This document shows, in pieces, positions 36,076 to 47,326 of a stretch of DNA of 64,000 bases. The position numbers were made by a program, and so were the translations under genes. Position 1 is the first letter of the stretch. Every line of letters starts with the position of its first letter. The stretch is from Rhyzopertha dominica (Eukaryota; Arthropoda; Insecta; Coleoptera; Bostrichidae): NCBI GenBank assembly GCA_025024175.1, contig QCXZ01000041.1, positions 30,065,786 through 30,129,785 on the forward strand. Reading direction: 5' to 3'. A model generated the notes under the pieces. The model saw only the letters and a program-made list of their open reading frames with translations, did not search any database and was not told where the DNA came from.

Positions 36076-36291
36076 ATGTGTGGACTGTATCTAAGATTTT
36101 ATTGGAAATTATGTACAACAGATGACGGACGTTTTATTCGCTGTAGGGTCGCACGACAAGTGCCCGGCTTCCGCACCGCCGCACAGCATCGGAGTAGGTT
36201 CCACAAAAACCAGGTTCGAGTAAAAACGCACACCGATATGAAATACACTAAACATAATAACTATAACTTTTTCCGCATTGCAGAATTGTAG
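36076..36291 (+). other. Short less AT-rich open frame, possible exon
   Basis: A 71-codon ATG frame covers a compositional spike at 36120-36220. An acceptor-like TTATGTACAACAG precedes ATGACGG at about 36121, and a donor-like CAG/GTTCGAG lies near 36212. Either reading frame through the spike gives an unfamiliar peptide. With no homologous motif this is only a candidate exon. Confidence 0.15.
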
Positions 36292-37429
36292 ATAAAGTAT
36301 TTAGTGAAATATTTATTTAGCAGTTAATTATTTCTTCCTAAGAATTTTTCCTGTTTCTTTAATGAGCTCTTCCGGAATGGTTAGATGTTCTTTATTTATT
36401 ATCATGTACTAAATATGAGACAAAGTCAACACATTGAAAATTGAAAGGACTGTAACATAGTTTTACTATTAAAACGAAAATTTTTGCAATTCCAAAGAAT
36501 TTTCAATGAAGCTTTTAATACAGATAGCTAATTTAAAAAATACCGCTATTTTTGGAGCAGATATTAAGAGGTGTATCATGTCCACACTTGGACGTCCACT
36601 GGTTTTAACTGATCAGCATCAAACCCTACCAAGGTCAACAGTCCCCAAGTATGTCGTGTTTCCATTTAATAGTGATAAATTTGTGCATAATGCCAAAACC
36701 AGTCGTGAAATACTTTAGATATAGGTCTTAATATGCAACATCCTGGTGTTTAAGCGTTGTGCTTATGTAGCAAATATATACATGTCAACATTTATATAGG
36801 ACCGCAAGATGTACTACCAAGGCCACAAAATCTCAGCAGTAAATAATTTAAGAAATCAAGATCTTCCTGTAATTCCTTTGATAAGAATTTACAAATAAAT
36901 TGATATCCATTTCCGCAAGCAGAAAACAATTATTAGACTAACGCTTTTGTTAGCTGGACATTTTTTTGCCGCCCTATACATCATGTCAATAATAAATCAA
37001 TCCAGCCGTACCCTGTGGAATTTAATAAAAGCACTGACTGGAATTCGTTATATGCCATGCCTAATTAAGTCACTAAAACGTCTCTAATTACATATAATTT
37101 GGTCTCATTTAAGAGATATTTAATATACAAACAATGCATCTAGGTAGTGGTGGCAGCGCTGGTGGTCCGTCCTATCAATTAGACGTCACGAAGCGTGATT
37201 AAGGACACAACCCCCACTAATGCACCCCTTAGCCTTCAAAGGGTTAGTATTTATTGAAGTTTGAACGACGACAAAGTATAATTTAATCTCAATTTAAATT
37301 AAGTTTTTTTGTTGATAGAGACATTTTTTCCATGCAGCACATTCGTTCTATATTTAATTACACAGCAGTTACCAAGTAATCTACATATTATTCTAATTCG
37401 AGTGGTATATAAAATTACATGTGGGTAGA
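36292..37429. other. Non-coding stretch, nothing recognised
   Basis: No supported feature. The frame at 36506-36718 has no recognisable domain. A short less AT-rich run lies at 37140-37240. Confidence 0.5.
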
Positions 37430-37980
37430 ACTGGTTGTATTTTCCGTGGATGCAATTAAGTTAAATTCAGATTCCACATCGATTACAGCGACCGTTGATC
37501 AGCTTATTTTGGAGCGGCCATCGTCTGTTCGGATTTCAGATAGAAATTCCTTTGGACGATTCGTTTTAATTTAGTTGCCCGTTTTATTGACGTATTCCAA
37601 TCAAAAATAACTGAGATTATGCAGCAATGCGCATTCATTTGCAGGCATAACTTAATTCACGGACGTGAGCCGTGAAATTAGGCCCATCCTGGTGGAAATA
37701 AAAGCTCGGTTTATGTTACTTTTGCTTTCTTTTAAAATGGTAATTAGCCAGTGTATTAAGTTTTTACGGCATCGTTTCAGATCGGTCTGTAATTTATAAA
37801 ATCGGAGGTACGCGACACGAGCATTCTTGATGAACGCTCCTGAATGTGGCCACTTCTTCTGCAACTGCATTATTTATGTTTAAGCCCGTGTTTTGACAGC
37901 TATTTTTTTTGCCCGCCGCTTGCAGGAAACATGAGTGCGTACTCGTTTATAATTGCCGCAACTCGGTAAAGCTGCTGATT
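37430..37980. other. Less AT-rich island, possible regulatory element
   Basis: The stretch has more CpG and mixed-sequence text than its flanks, with several TAAT/ATTA homeodomain-like words and GATCAGC/ATCGATT-like words. The minus frame at 37652-37870 is the only frame and is unrecognised. An enhancer is possible, but composition is the only evidence. Confidence 0.25.
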
Positions 37981-40106
37981 TCAAAGCATACCTTGGGGCA
38001 TTTTAAAAGGCTCATATAAAATACATTTTATTGCTCTGTTTTATAACTAAGATAGCTTCCTTTTAAGCCATAATGGAACTGTAAATTTCTTATTCCGTAT
38101 TAACATGGAACAACACCCACGTTTTCTCACTGTAATATTCTTACCGATTTAATTGCTGCAAGTTCTGTGCTTATATGTGTGTGGGAACAATTAATATAGT
38201 CAAGTACAGCACCGTGCATTTGCAAAAGCGGATACACATATGAAAGGCTGTTTCACATCTAATACGTACAGTAGACATGTAGGAAAAAGGGTCAAAAGCA
38301 AAAGATAAAAAAGAGGTGAAAATCTCAAAAAAAATAGTTAAAGTAATCAGCAACCATGGTAGCGGTAGCTAAAATTTACGAAGCGGTAGATTTTTTTTTC
38401 TAAAAAAGAAACGACTGAAATCGTTAGTAAACAACAAATGAATGAGAGGGATACTTACAAAGAGCAAACTGAAACGAAAGTAGTCATATCCTATTGCTTT
38501 ATGGTTCCTTGCGTTTAGATTTATTAGATTATTGAAAGGGAAATCGAGGTGTAACGTGTTCGCATTTGGTCAAAATTGTTGAAGCAAGAATCTTGTTTTC
38601 CGTATCATGGTTTTTGGCGTGCAAACCAGATAAAGTAAATATGAAGTAAACGTGTTAATTTACGTAATATATATAAAAACTAACATACACAAATCACAAC
38701 TTTCCAAAAGAAAAATACCATCGCATTTACGAATTTTGATTTATATAACTAAAACCCATAACCGCTAAGATTCAAATAACAGCATAAAATGCACACAAAC
38801 GCGGAGTTTCTTAGTAGCTCATTAAGCTGACGATAAAAGANACAATAGAGAAAATATTTCTAACTATATAAGATTCAGCTACTTATATAAACAACAAAAC
38901 TGTTTTTTTAATTCTACGATGGAATAATTTTTAGACANAATTTACTTTATATGTGGAATGAAATTTAACAGATTTCTGTAACACCGTACAACAGACTCTT
39001 ATAAAATGCATAAAAGATTTTTCTACACACCTTTCACAGGAACAGGCAACAAGAACTTTATCCCNCTCCCGGTTACCAGCATCTAATAAACTTACATGTA
39101 ATAGGAAAATGCATATGCATAGGTAAAAATAAAATGACAGATTTAAGATTTGCATTAGTACTAATAATATGAACACCATCTTTATGTTCCTGCTGGTTTG
39201 GACGAGATATCAGAAGGCACAATTTATAGGTAAACAATCTTGTAAATGTAAATAAAATACATAACAGCACATAACGAGAATGCGTCTACAAAGCTATAAT
39301 CCTTAATTTTGTTAACACTTAACACATAATCTGCAGAAGCTTTCTGCGCTAGCTATAAACAACAGCACAGAGTCAATTTTTTTTAGGTTTAAAGGTGATA
39401 TCCTGATATCGATTTCATTAGTACTGAATTCTACCAAACGACAATGTTTCCTAAGTATATTCCATTTTCAAAAAAGGGTTAAAACTAACCGATATTCTTG
39501 TTTTGACGCGAGAACCACATATTGTTTCTGAATAGGTGATGATGTGTACAATTAGTTTTAAATTCGGTTCCAAAATTGCAAATAGGTTCAAGGTAATTGG
39601 TGTAAAGGTATGAGATTTGTTAATAACTTAATAATATTCAACTGAGATTTTCCAACCCACAGTTGAGTGAAACCTAGAAATATTCGTTGAAATACCAAAT
39701 GAAAAGATTTATTTTATATCCACTTTCACATGTGAATTGGAGTATTACGTACACCTGATTTCATATTTTTTTTGGGAACCCCTAAACTTTCCATTAAATC
39801 ACACTTTGATCAAAACGTATTGTTCTCTCTCAACAAGAATCATAGTTCTAGCAAGCTTCTTAATAGTCAGTTTTAAAATAACTTTAAAGAAAGGTAGAGC
39901 GTCCTAATCATTATCATAGTGAACACGTTTTTGCCCATTAATTGTTGGTTTCACTGACAGGTCTGAATCCGTCTTGGATAATATTCCTCAAACCGGAGAG
40001 CACACCTCGTCATCTCATTGTATCAAATGTATATATGTAGTGGTCATACTGCAAAAGTAGGCGTTTTATGAAATGCCTAGGCTCTTCGAAAATGATTGGG
40101 CTAAAT
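37981..40106. other. AT-rich non-coding stretch, nothing recognised
   Basis: No supported feature. Reverse frames at 38931-39270 overlap and carry N-containing codons. N bases lie near 38841, 38938 and 39065. Confidence 0.55.
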
Positions 40107-40931
40107 GTAAAATGAAGCAATAAGCAGCATGATTTGACGTTGCGCCTGATACATTTAGGCGTTTTACAAAACGCGTATGCGTGTTTCGACATATTTTAAA
40201 ACAAAGCCACTCCCCCTTGCCGAAAGATTCTATTAAAGATATAATTACAGAAGAAGATTTAGAAAAAGTAATTGGCGCACCACATGATGCTGTAGACATA
40301 AACGACATTTCACCAGAGAATAAAGAAATCGATGTATTTGATTTTACTGAAATTGACGACGTAACGTTTTCCACTGTCACTATATTTTCCCCAGAAAATA
40401 TCGACAGTCAAATATTTAATCTTGAAGATTAATCCCTACGTTTTGCATGTTTTTGGGACATAGATATTTTATATTCTGTTTTACACTTACGTGTTTGTAT
40501 TGCATGTTTAAATGGAAACTTATGTAAACGGATTCCTAAATTTTTGATCGCGTTTGTGAGAATAACATTTTGCATTTGTTTAGAAAAATATTTTCTCTTT
40601 TTACATATAAGTATCTATGTATTTTTATTGTGTTTAAATATAAGTAGGTAACTTGAACAGATGCCCAAATTTTTCATTATCAGAATGTATTTTTTTTGAA
40701 ACGTGTATTTTCTGTTTTGTATTCACATAATGTATTTTCGTATTTTTAAATAAATACGTCAACAGATTTTCGATAAATTGTCAGAATTATGTTTGCAGGT
40801 CGATTCATTGTAAAACTTTGGTTGAGAGTGGATTTGTTTTAAAATACACCGAAATTTGCATTCGCTTTTTTTAAAACGCCTAAATGTATCAGGCGCAATG
40901 TCAAATCATGCTGCTTATTGCTTCATTTTAC
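40107..40931. repeat. 59-bp inverted repeat pair enclosing an acidic frame
   Basis: Bases 40107-40165 and 40873-40931 are inverted copies that differ at a single position (58 of 59 identical). Each arm carries the words GCAATAAGCAGCATGATTTG and GCGCCTGATACATTTAGGCG. About 707 bp separates them, including the acidic reading frame at 40133-40432. Outside the arms the sequences diverge immediately, and I see no target duplication. Either these are subterminal inverted repeats of a DNA element, or part of one sequence was copied back in inverted orientation. The near identity implies a recent origin or gene conversion compared with the other relics here. Confidence 0.85.
40133..40432 (+). CDS. 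Acidic open frame of about 100 codons, unrecognised, no ATG
   Basis: The frame is open from just after a TGA at 40130 to a TAA at 40433-40435. It has no early ATG, so it would be an exon or a gene fragment. The first 11 or so codons lie in the left inverted arm. The rest is strikingly acidic (DIITEEDLEKVIG, ENKEIDVFDFTEIDD, ending NLED) and looks like real protein rather than AT-rich noise. The antisense frame (40066-40380) is open too but serine-rich, as expected of a shadow of Asp/Glu codons. No domain was recognised. The N-terminal acidic region of a transposase is one possibility. I cannot assign a function. Confidence 0.3.
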   Translation, partial: FDVAPDTFRRFTKRVCVFRHILKQSHSPLPKDSIKDIITEEDLEKVIGAPHDAVDINDISPENKEIDVFDFTEIDDVTFSTVTIFSPENIDSQIFNLED

Positions 40932-42059
40932 GACATATATAAAACCATCATATGCATCAGTTTCTTACCTGAAGCCAAAAGGCTGCACGGTCCCTACTTG
41001 AACTACGTTTGATTTTTTTGTAAAAAGAACTCCTGTTGACGTAGGCACGTCTTCAACCGCATTTTGGGTATGATTTTGTCAAAATCGGTAATGAGTCATC
41101 TTTTGTCTAGCTATGGCTTTAGGAGCAAAGGCATAGATTGTTACGGTCTGTACCTAGATATAGAGCTCTACATTGCTAATTGCCCCGTCATTTGGTGAAA
41201 ATCCGTTGTCTAGCGGTGGCGGTTGGTACCATGGATGTATAAAAGAGGGGATAGCGCATCTCATTGACAGAAAGCGCATTGTTGTGAATCCAACATCTAA
41301 ATGGCGTGAAGTGAGCGCAATAACAAACTTTGTTTTCTTTCCGCGGCATTGGCGTGCCGTAATTTGCATTCTTCAGTATGCTCCGGAAACCTAAAAATAA
41401 TAGATAGGAAAAAAATATTGTATGAATATGATTTATCCACACATATAAAACTCATTTTTTGGTATACACTAGTTAACAATTCATCTTTCAGTAGTAGTGT
41501 TGTAAAATATCGGCATAATAAGCAATTTAAATACCGCACGCCTATGAATCTTAACCTTAAATACTACTTGGGTGTTACATACCTGTGAAATGGACATTGG
41601 GTTAACGTATATCAATCTTTCTGCACATTTGACACTGCCTGATCATCTAATCACTGCTACCGTTAGCAATTATATGGAAATCATTCCCTGCGTCTTGCAC
41701 ATCATAAAACCAAATAGAAACAAACACGCAAACGCCCAAATGGTGTGTCACTGTGAACATGAAGCTTAGTCATTGGACATACACAACTGGTCAACTGGAA
41801 GATCCAATGTTTTCTACAAATAAACGCTTAGACTGTGATCACATCTTGGCATCAGTTGAGATTGTGAAAAGCTGGATCCCCTCTTTTATACATCCATGGT
41901 TGGTTCGGTCACTAAATACAGAGACCAACATTATCGGTTGCCCAATGAGCGTTTAAGCGCACTGGAAAATCGTAGCAAAAAAAAGAGTCTAGCGAAATGA
42001 AAACTACTTTGAATGTTTAATTTTTGTTATATTCACATTAGCTCAAATTCAACAACCTC
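40932..42059. other. Non-coding stretch containing a 24-bp inverted repeat
   Basis: CCATGGATGTATAAAAGAGGGGAT (41229-41252) occurs exactly inverted at 41876-41899. Five overlapping frames of 65-85 codons lie between 41150 and 41960 on both strands. None resembles a known protein, and they overlap in too many frames to be real together. The 647-bp unit might be a mobile element, but no target duplication was seen. Confidence 0.45.
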
Positions 42060-42790
42060 TTTTGTCACGTATTGAAGATAGACGTGTCCACGTCAAACTC
42101 AACGGCCGTACCAGTACAGATACCCGGAATTTTTTAGGTTAAATGATTTCAAGCGCGCTCGCCATCTCAGCTTTCAAACACAGCTAGTAAAGCCCAGGCA
42201 AGAAAATCGGTTCGAAACTTCGAAAGCGCGCGATGTGTTGATGCTTACCGTTTATAATTTAAGGTGGAGCCCAACTAACGGGCAGTGAACGCCGATTCTT
42301 CGAAACTATTAACCCTTAGTCTATAAATTCTTCTAGTCATTCGGCAAATCCTAAAAGTAAACTCGCTAATTGCCCGGGAGACATATCGGGGTAAGTGTTA
42401 ATTAAAATAGCTATCGCCTTATAAGCGAGTAACAGTAAGGGTCGCCTTTATTGTGGTCATCGCTTAAAATGCCCAGCAGATATCATATTTGGTATGCTTA
42501 TTATGTTCACATCATTATCAGTCTGCTTTTTTCCGTTTTTTGAAACTCATACACGTCCTTGATCATCCCCGCCGAGCATCTCGTTAAAATTGTACATCCA
42601 TATCGCGATTCCCAACACGTCTTGGACAATTCACCGTCGTGCGCGCATATAAATGTGACAGATGCCAATGGCCACCTAATCCGAGGCCTCAGCCAGGGGG
42701 TCTGCATGCGCACCGATGGCGATCGCCCTCATTACGCAATAGGGTCACGCCTGAACAGGGTTGCCAGACCTAGGGGTTTGTGAAGTTCAA
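42060..42790. other. CpG-rich island, possible regulatory element or exon
   Basis: This is one of the least AT-rich parts of the window, especially 42560-42780, with many CpG dinucleotides. A plus frame of 74 codons (42559-42783) and an antisense frame of 68 codons (42507-42713) overlap. Neither gives a recognised peptide. The sequence looks complex and non-repetitive, which fits a conserved non-coding element or a promoter, but this cannot be tested here. Confidence 0.25.
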
Positions 42791-43740
42791 CTTTATCATA
42801 CTACCGACTTTCACAATAAACAGAACTCACATAATGTTGCTACGAAAGAAACAAGTGATATTCCTATAGCAGTTCGATAAGGCTAAACTAGCAGAAATTT
42901 GAGGGAAGCCTTATGAAGAATGGGTCATATTTGCTTACCTCTTGAAAATATCGGGTATTTAAAAATTGTATACACACTTTGAAGCGTTACTAGAAAAAAA
43001 TAATGTTCCGTTCTAGAAGCTTTATGTAGAATTTGAAATAATAAATGCATTTTCTGATGAAAATGGGATTTTTGTTCGAAATGTGGCATTGTTAGTTATT
43101 TTTCTGCAATTAGATTATCTTCAAAACGGGAAGTCCCAGTAAGTCATCTTAAAGACAAGCCACACTACATCACATTTATACCAGGCAAATTCACAGCCTT
43201 TTCAACTGAATGTAAGGTTTATATTTAGCCCGTTATACACAATCGTGCGTATTGGCACTTCCGTTAAATATGAACTGGACACATTGGTACTATGTACCCA
43301 GAAATGTATTGATGCTGAGCAGCAATCCCATTTTGATTGGAGTTTTTTTTTAATTATACTTTAAGTTTTCCATTTTCCACGGAACTACCATCATCGTCAT
43401 TCAAGAAGTATAAACCATTAAGTTGCTTGCTTTATTCTGTTGTATTATCGTATATTTATTAAAGATGTATGCGATTTTGCAAAACTTAGTAGGTTGACAT
43501 AGTTATATGGGATAAAATACACCAAAGTTATGTTTAGTAGAAAACCCTTTGACACAAAACTTATGCATAGCTCTTTGGAACGATGGTTCGGTGTAGTTTG
43601 GTGTATCGGAAGACTCGCAAAGTGCATTTTCCGATTGTTGCTCGATGCGAAAACACTGAATATTTTTCACACAATAAGGTGAAGTATTATAAAATTGCAT
43701 ATTTGCGTATTTTTAAAAGATGCATATATTAGGTGTTACG
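42791..43740. other. AT-rich non-coding stretch, nothing recognised
   Basis: No supported feature. Two overlapping reverse frames (43445-43700) are not recognisable. Confidence 0.55.
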
Positions 43741-44769
43741 TATACAGAGTGCGCCAGCTAAAACTCTCCATGCTCGTATTTTCTTTATTTTATTAGGTAC
43801 AACCATAAGTTATACATATGTCAAATTGTAGGTCTTTTTAAACTCTTTAAAAATATAATATTGGGTGTCCAAAAATAAGTTTTGCAGATTATCACATTTT
43901 GCAAATAAAGTTGATATTTGTAAATATTTTTTAACCTTACCCCGTATAATAAATATTGCTTTATGGTTGGATGCCGGCTTTTATTTTCTTCAATTTGTGT
44001 CTTTACCATGTATGCGTAATTTTTACTCCTTCTTAGTGAAAAACAAGATGTTCTGTAGATAGGGTTGTTCAGAATTTTTTAAGTATTACTTTAGTAGCTA
44101 ATTACGGTACAAATTATGCCTACATACTCATCGCTGCGCACAAAACCCCAAAATTTGGAATAACTTTTAAATAAATAAAGTACAAAGTTCGTTCTACAGA
44201 GAGAGAGGCTAGGAAACGAAACCCTGCGATGAGGCTAGTGCGTGATGTAGAAACCAAACTAGCCTCATCGCAGGGTTTCGTTTTCTAGCCTCTCTCTCTC
44301 TGTAGAACGAACTTTGTACTCTATTTATTAAAAAGTTACTCCAAATTTTTGGGTTTTGGGTGCAGCGATGGGTATGTAGGCATAATTTGTACCGTGATAA
44401 GCTACTAAAATAACACTTAAAAAATTCTGAACAACCCTATTAACAAAAACGGCGGCGAATAGTTTTTCTTGTTTTTCACTAAGAAGGAGTAAAAATTACG
44501 CATACATGGTAAAGACACAAATTGAAGAAAATAAAAGCCTGCATCCAACTATAAAGCAATGTTTATTATACAGGGTAAGGTTAAAAAATATTTACAAAAA
44601 TTAACTTTATTTTCAAATTATAATAATTAACAAAAAATTTTTTGGCCACTCAATATTCTATTTTTAAAGAGTTTAAAAAGACCTACAATTTCATATATAA
44701 CTTAAGGTTGTACCTATCAAAATAGCGAAAATACGAGCCTGGATAGTTTTAAGTGGCGGACCCTGTATA
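43741..44769. mobile_element. 1-kb foldback element with arms of about 500 bp
   Basis: The left end TATACAGAGTGCGCCAGCT and the right end AGTGGCGGACCCTGTATA are inverted, and the two arms pair along almost their whole length. The arms close to a spacer of about 20 nt (44239-44258) at the centre. The central 80 bp of each arm is nearly perfect, with a GAGAGAGAGGCTAG / CTAGCCTCTCTCTC pair and CCCTGCGATGAGGC / GCCTCATCGCAGGG. Outer parts carry substitutions and small indels, including an extra AACAAAAACGGCGGCGAATAG in the right arm. TA borders fit a Tc1/mariner-type target duplication. No transposase is encoded. Frames at 43821-44062 are arm sequence, not genes. The CAGGGTG-like terminus resembles that of the 1947-2870 element. 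Confidence 0.95.
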
Positions 44770-45158
44770 TAAGAAACTTTACATTTTGCGAATTAATCAG
44801 CCTCTATATCAGCTGCTAGGGCAGTGCTTATTTGCAATACTTTGGGGTTAGGAAATCATAAAAGATAGGAGTGTTTCTTCCCACATCTTACTCAATCCTC
44901 CAAACTGTCTTGTTTCTGGACATCGTTTTATCATACTGAAATATACGTTTTTATAAAATAAAAAATAACCCTGATGATAAAATATTGCTTTACAACCAAC
45001 CTAACATCAGACACACTGGAACATACACTGCATTGCTGAAAGTTAAAAAATAAGTTGTACGGTCAACCGCGAGAAAGTATTGCAAATCTATTGCTCTACT
45101 TTCAACGTCTTGCTGCCAATAATAAATATGACAAAATTATGCAGAGAGTGAAAAAAAC
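44770..45158. other. Spacer, nothing recognised
   Basis: About 390 bp with no supported feature. It may include the decayed 5' part of the transposase relic that follows. Confidence 0.5.
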
Positions 45159-46070
45159 GTGCTAACCGCTGCAGGCGTTTCTTTACGGGCCATCCAAAAT
45201 ATTCCAAGGGAGATGAAAGTTATTGAAGATGGGGGACAATCATGTTTTCGAACGTCTAACAAAAAAATAAAAAAAAGTGCTCCCAAAGCAAACCTTTATG
45301 ATTTTGATCTGGGAATTGTTCTACTGAAAACGTACAAAGCTGAAAAGGATTCATAAAAAAATTAGACGCTTTAATAAATATGATGGATGTACAACCTGTA
45401 TAAAAAAGTTACCGTTGGGTAATAAGTAGATCAAACAGAGGACAGAGAAGCATTAAAGGGTACAGGGAAAAGAAGCGTCTAATAGTCTACATGTGTGAAA
45501 CTTATGTTCAATGACTACATACACACAATAATAGAGTGATAATACCTAGTTAGGCTTACTCCAATGGACAGAGGCTTGTTATTCTAAACGCAAGAAATGA
45601 AGACGGTTTGTCCCGAATGCTAATTTGAAATTCAAGTCAAAAACCATAGGCCATGTGTTCAGGAAATGAGTGCGTTACAAAAATAAGTGTTCAAAATATG
45701 TCTACAGAGAAATATGAAATGATACACTGGTTGATTAGATGCAGCCTACTGTTCAACAAGGTTAGCTGATGATTGATTTATACAATTTGATAAAACTACA
45801 TTTACGAATATTTAAAAGGTACGAGATTAATGTAATGTGGAATCCCCATCAGGGTTCGACATTTTAATATTACCTCCTTACCACACTGATCTTAATCCGA
45901 TAGAATTAGTTTGGATAGCGATAAGGCAATATGTAGCCGATAAAAATGACGTTTTTACATTAACAACCGTTCAAACCCTATGTGATGAACTATTTGGTAG
46001 TTTCTGTGGAGGAATGTAAATCTTTTATTGATAAGCAATCTTGCTTAAATTTTAGCTGTAGACAAATAAG
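45159..46070 (+). pseudogene. Tc1-like DDE_3-type transposase relic
   Basis: Four blocks of an insect Tc1-related transposase family occur in order. The N-terminal helix-turn-helix region comes first: AAGVSLRAIQNIPREMKVIEDG (split here as AAGVSLRAIQNI and REMKVIEDG). A basic linker follows, then SAPKANLYDFDLGIV (45159-45356). RLVILNARNEDG (about 45567) matches RLIIxxAGxExGFV. SVQNMSTEKYEMIHWLIR (about 45680) matches the NxxKxxMIxWL block. ILILPPYHTDLNPIELVW (45860-45915) is the terminal LPPYHPDLNPIExIW motif that carries the third catalytic residue, a Glu (preserved). AIRQYVADKNDVFTL follows, typical of this family. Stops and frameshifts separate the blocks, the catalytic Asp positions of the central region are not readable, and the copy is inactive. 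Terminal repeats were not found. Confidence 0.9.
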
Positions 46071-46813
46071 TTATTTCTTTATAATAGGATGGAAGCGATA
46101 GGGATTTTGTATGTGTAGGCAAGTTAATGTTTGATTAGCCAATTAAGAAAAAAAATGCAGCTACATTGAGACTCCTTATTTGGTGCATCTTGCACATGTT
46201 ACCGCGGTTGTTATTTATCATAGCAGTAAGCAACTGACGTAAGATGTTTTTAACATGCTATCATAAATAAAACTAGACCAAATGGATTTAAGACTAACAA
46301 ACTAGCTGGGTATTTCGCAAGGGCGCGATATATTTAGCTACTCCGGTTTCGAGCACCTAAAAAAATGGGAAGGGCTTCTTGCATTAGCTCTCAGAAACTT
46401 TAGGAAAAGAGTACCCTAACATATCCGATAGTGTATTTTGAAAATGTTGAAAGTATTTTATCCAAATAGTCTTCTTGGAACATTATCAAGATGGGTGGTA
46501 AAGTTATGAATTAAGCCAGCGCCAGCCCGAGGATTAATTTAAAATTTATCCCTATTAAATATGCGTAACCTCTATTGCATGAAGATTTTCATTTGCATAA
46601 TATAAATTAGGTACCCCTGTTTTTGTGAAGCACTGTCGATCGGGAAATAAAAGATTTTTTTTGTAAAAGAATAAATCCCTTCCTTTTTAGCCGTTAAAAA
46701 TGATGAAATCAATTAATCGACAATATATTAAGGCACCACTAGTTATCCTACGTGTTAGTCTTGCACAAAGTTCTCGATCTTCGATATGTGCTAAAAGGTC
46801 TTGTACCCGAACT
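46071..46813. other. Non-coding stretch, nothing recognised
   Basis: No supported feature between the transposase relic and the reverse-strand frame. Confidence 0.55.
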
Positions 46814-47326
46814 TTAAAAATACTTGCTTATAGCACATGCCTTCCGTAATAACCGATGCATAGCTATCTGAATCGTTATCTCTATAGCAACAATTGTTGA
46901 ATGGTTTGGTATGGAACGACTTAAATAAAACCCTCTCATATACCCTGACATATTACACAATTCCTTAATAACATCCAAAGCCAGTAACAACATATCCGTA
47001 ATGGTTGTCGTGAAACATAGAAAACAAAATTGTCGCGACATGATTAAGAATTTTTTGAACTTTATTAAAGTCTTAATTTTAACGGTAATTTTGACAGTGT
47101 AAATAAACTCACGAACATCATTGATGTAAATGTTATAAGCGCGTACACACGTGCTTTGATATTTCCGTAAAATAGCTAACATATTGCCAATCTGGACTGC
47201 GATGAAACAATTTAAGTTATGTTTTAGTAAGTAGTAATACAAATCTGCAAAGTAAAAACATGACAATATTGAAATCTCGTCGATAATACCATTTCTGTAG
47301 TAAATATACAGATACTCCTTTACCAC
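46814..47326 (-). CDS. Longest open frame of the window (170 codons), unrecognised
   Basis: The frame runs on the minus strand from a GTG just after a stop, with no ATG near its start, so if real it is an exon or a fragment. The predicted peptide is rich in Ile, Leu, Phe and Tyr, with hydrophobic stretches near residues 20-50 and 95-118 and six or so dispersed Cys. An insect chemoreceptor-like membrane protein came to mind, but the family's conserved C-terminal motif is not visible. AT-rich DNA produces such peptides by chance, though 170 codons without a stop is unusual for this window. There is no convincing splice signal at either edge. Confidence 0.2.
   Translation of the reverse strand: MVKEYLYIYYRNGIIDEISILSCFYFADLYYYLLKHNLNCFIAVQIGNMLAILRKYQSTCVRAYNIYINDVREFIYTVKITVKIKTLIKFKKFLIMSRQFCFLCFTTTITDMLLLALDVIKELCNMSGYMRGFYLSRSIPNHSTIVAIEITIQIAMHRLLRKACAISKYF

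Noticed and set aside
40066..40380. 104-codon serine-rich reverse frame
   Set aside because: It is the antisense shadow of the acidic plus-strand frame (Asp/Glu codons read in reverse as Ser/Phe/Ile).
41154..41956. Seven overlapping frames on both strands
   Set aside because: Too many mutually overlapping frames with no recognisable peptide. Better treated as an open-frame-rich repeat.
43821..44062. Open frames on both strands near 43.9 kb
   Set aside because: They lie wholly inside an arm of the foldback element, and equivalent frames exist in the other arm. They are non-coding repeat sequence.
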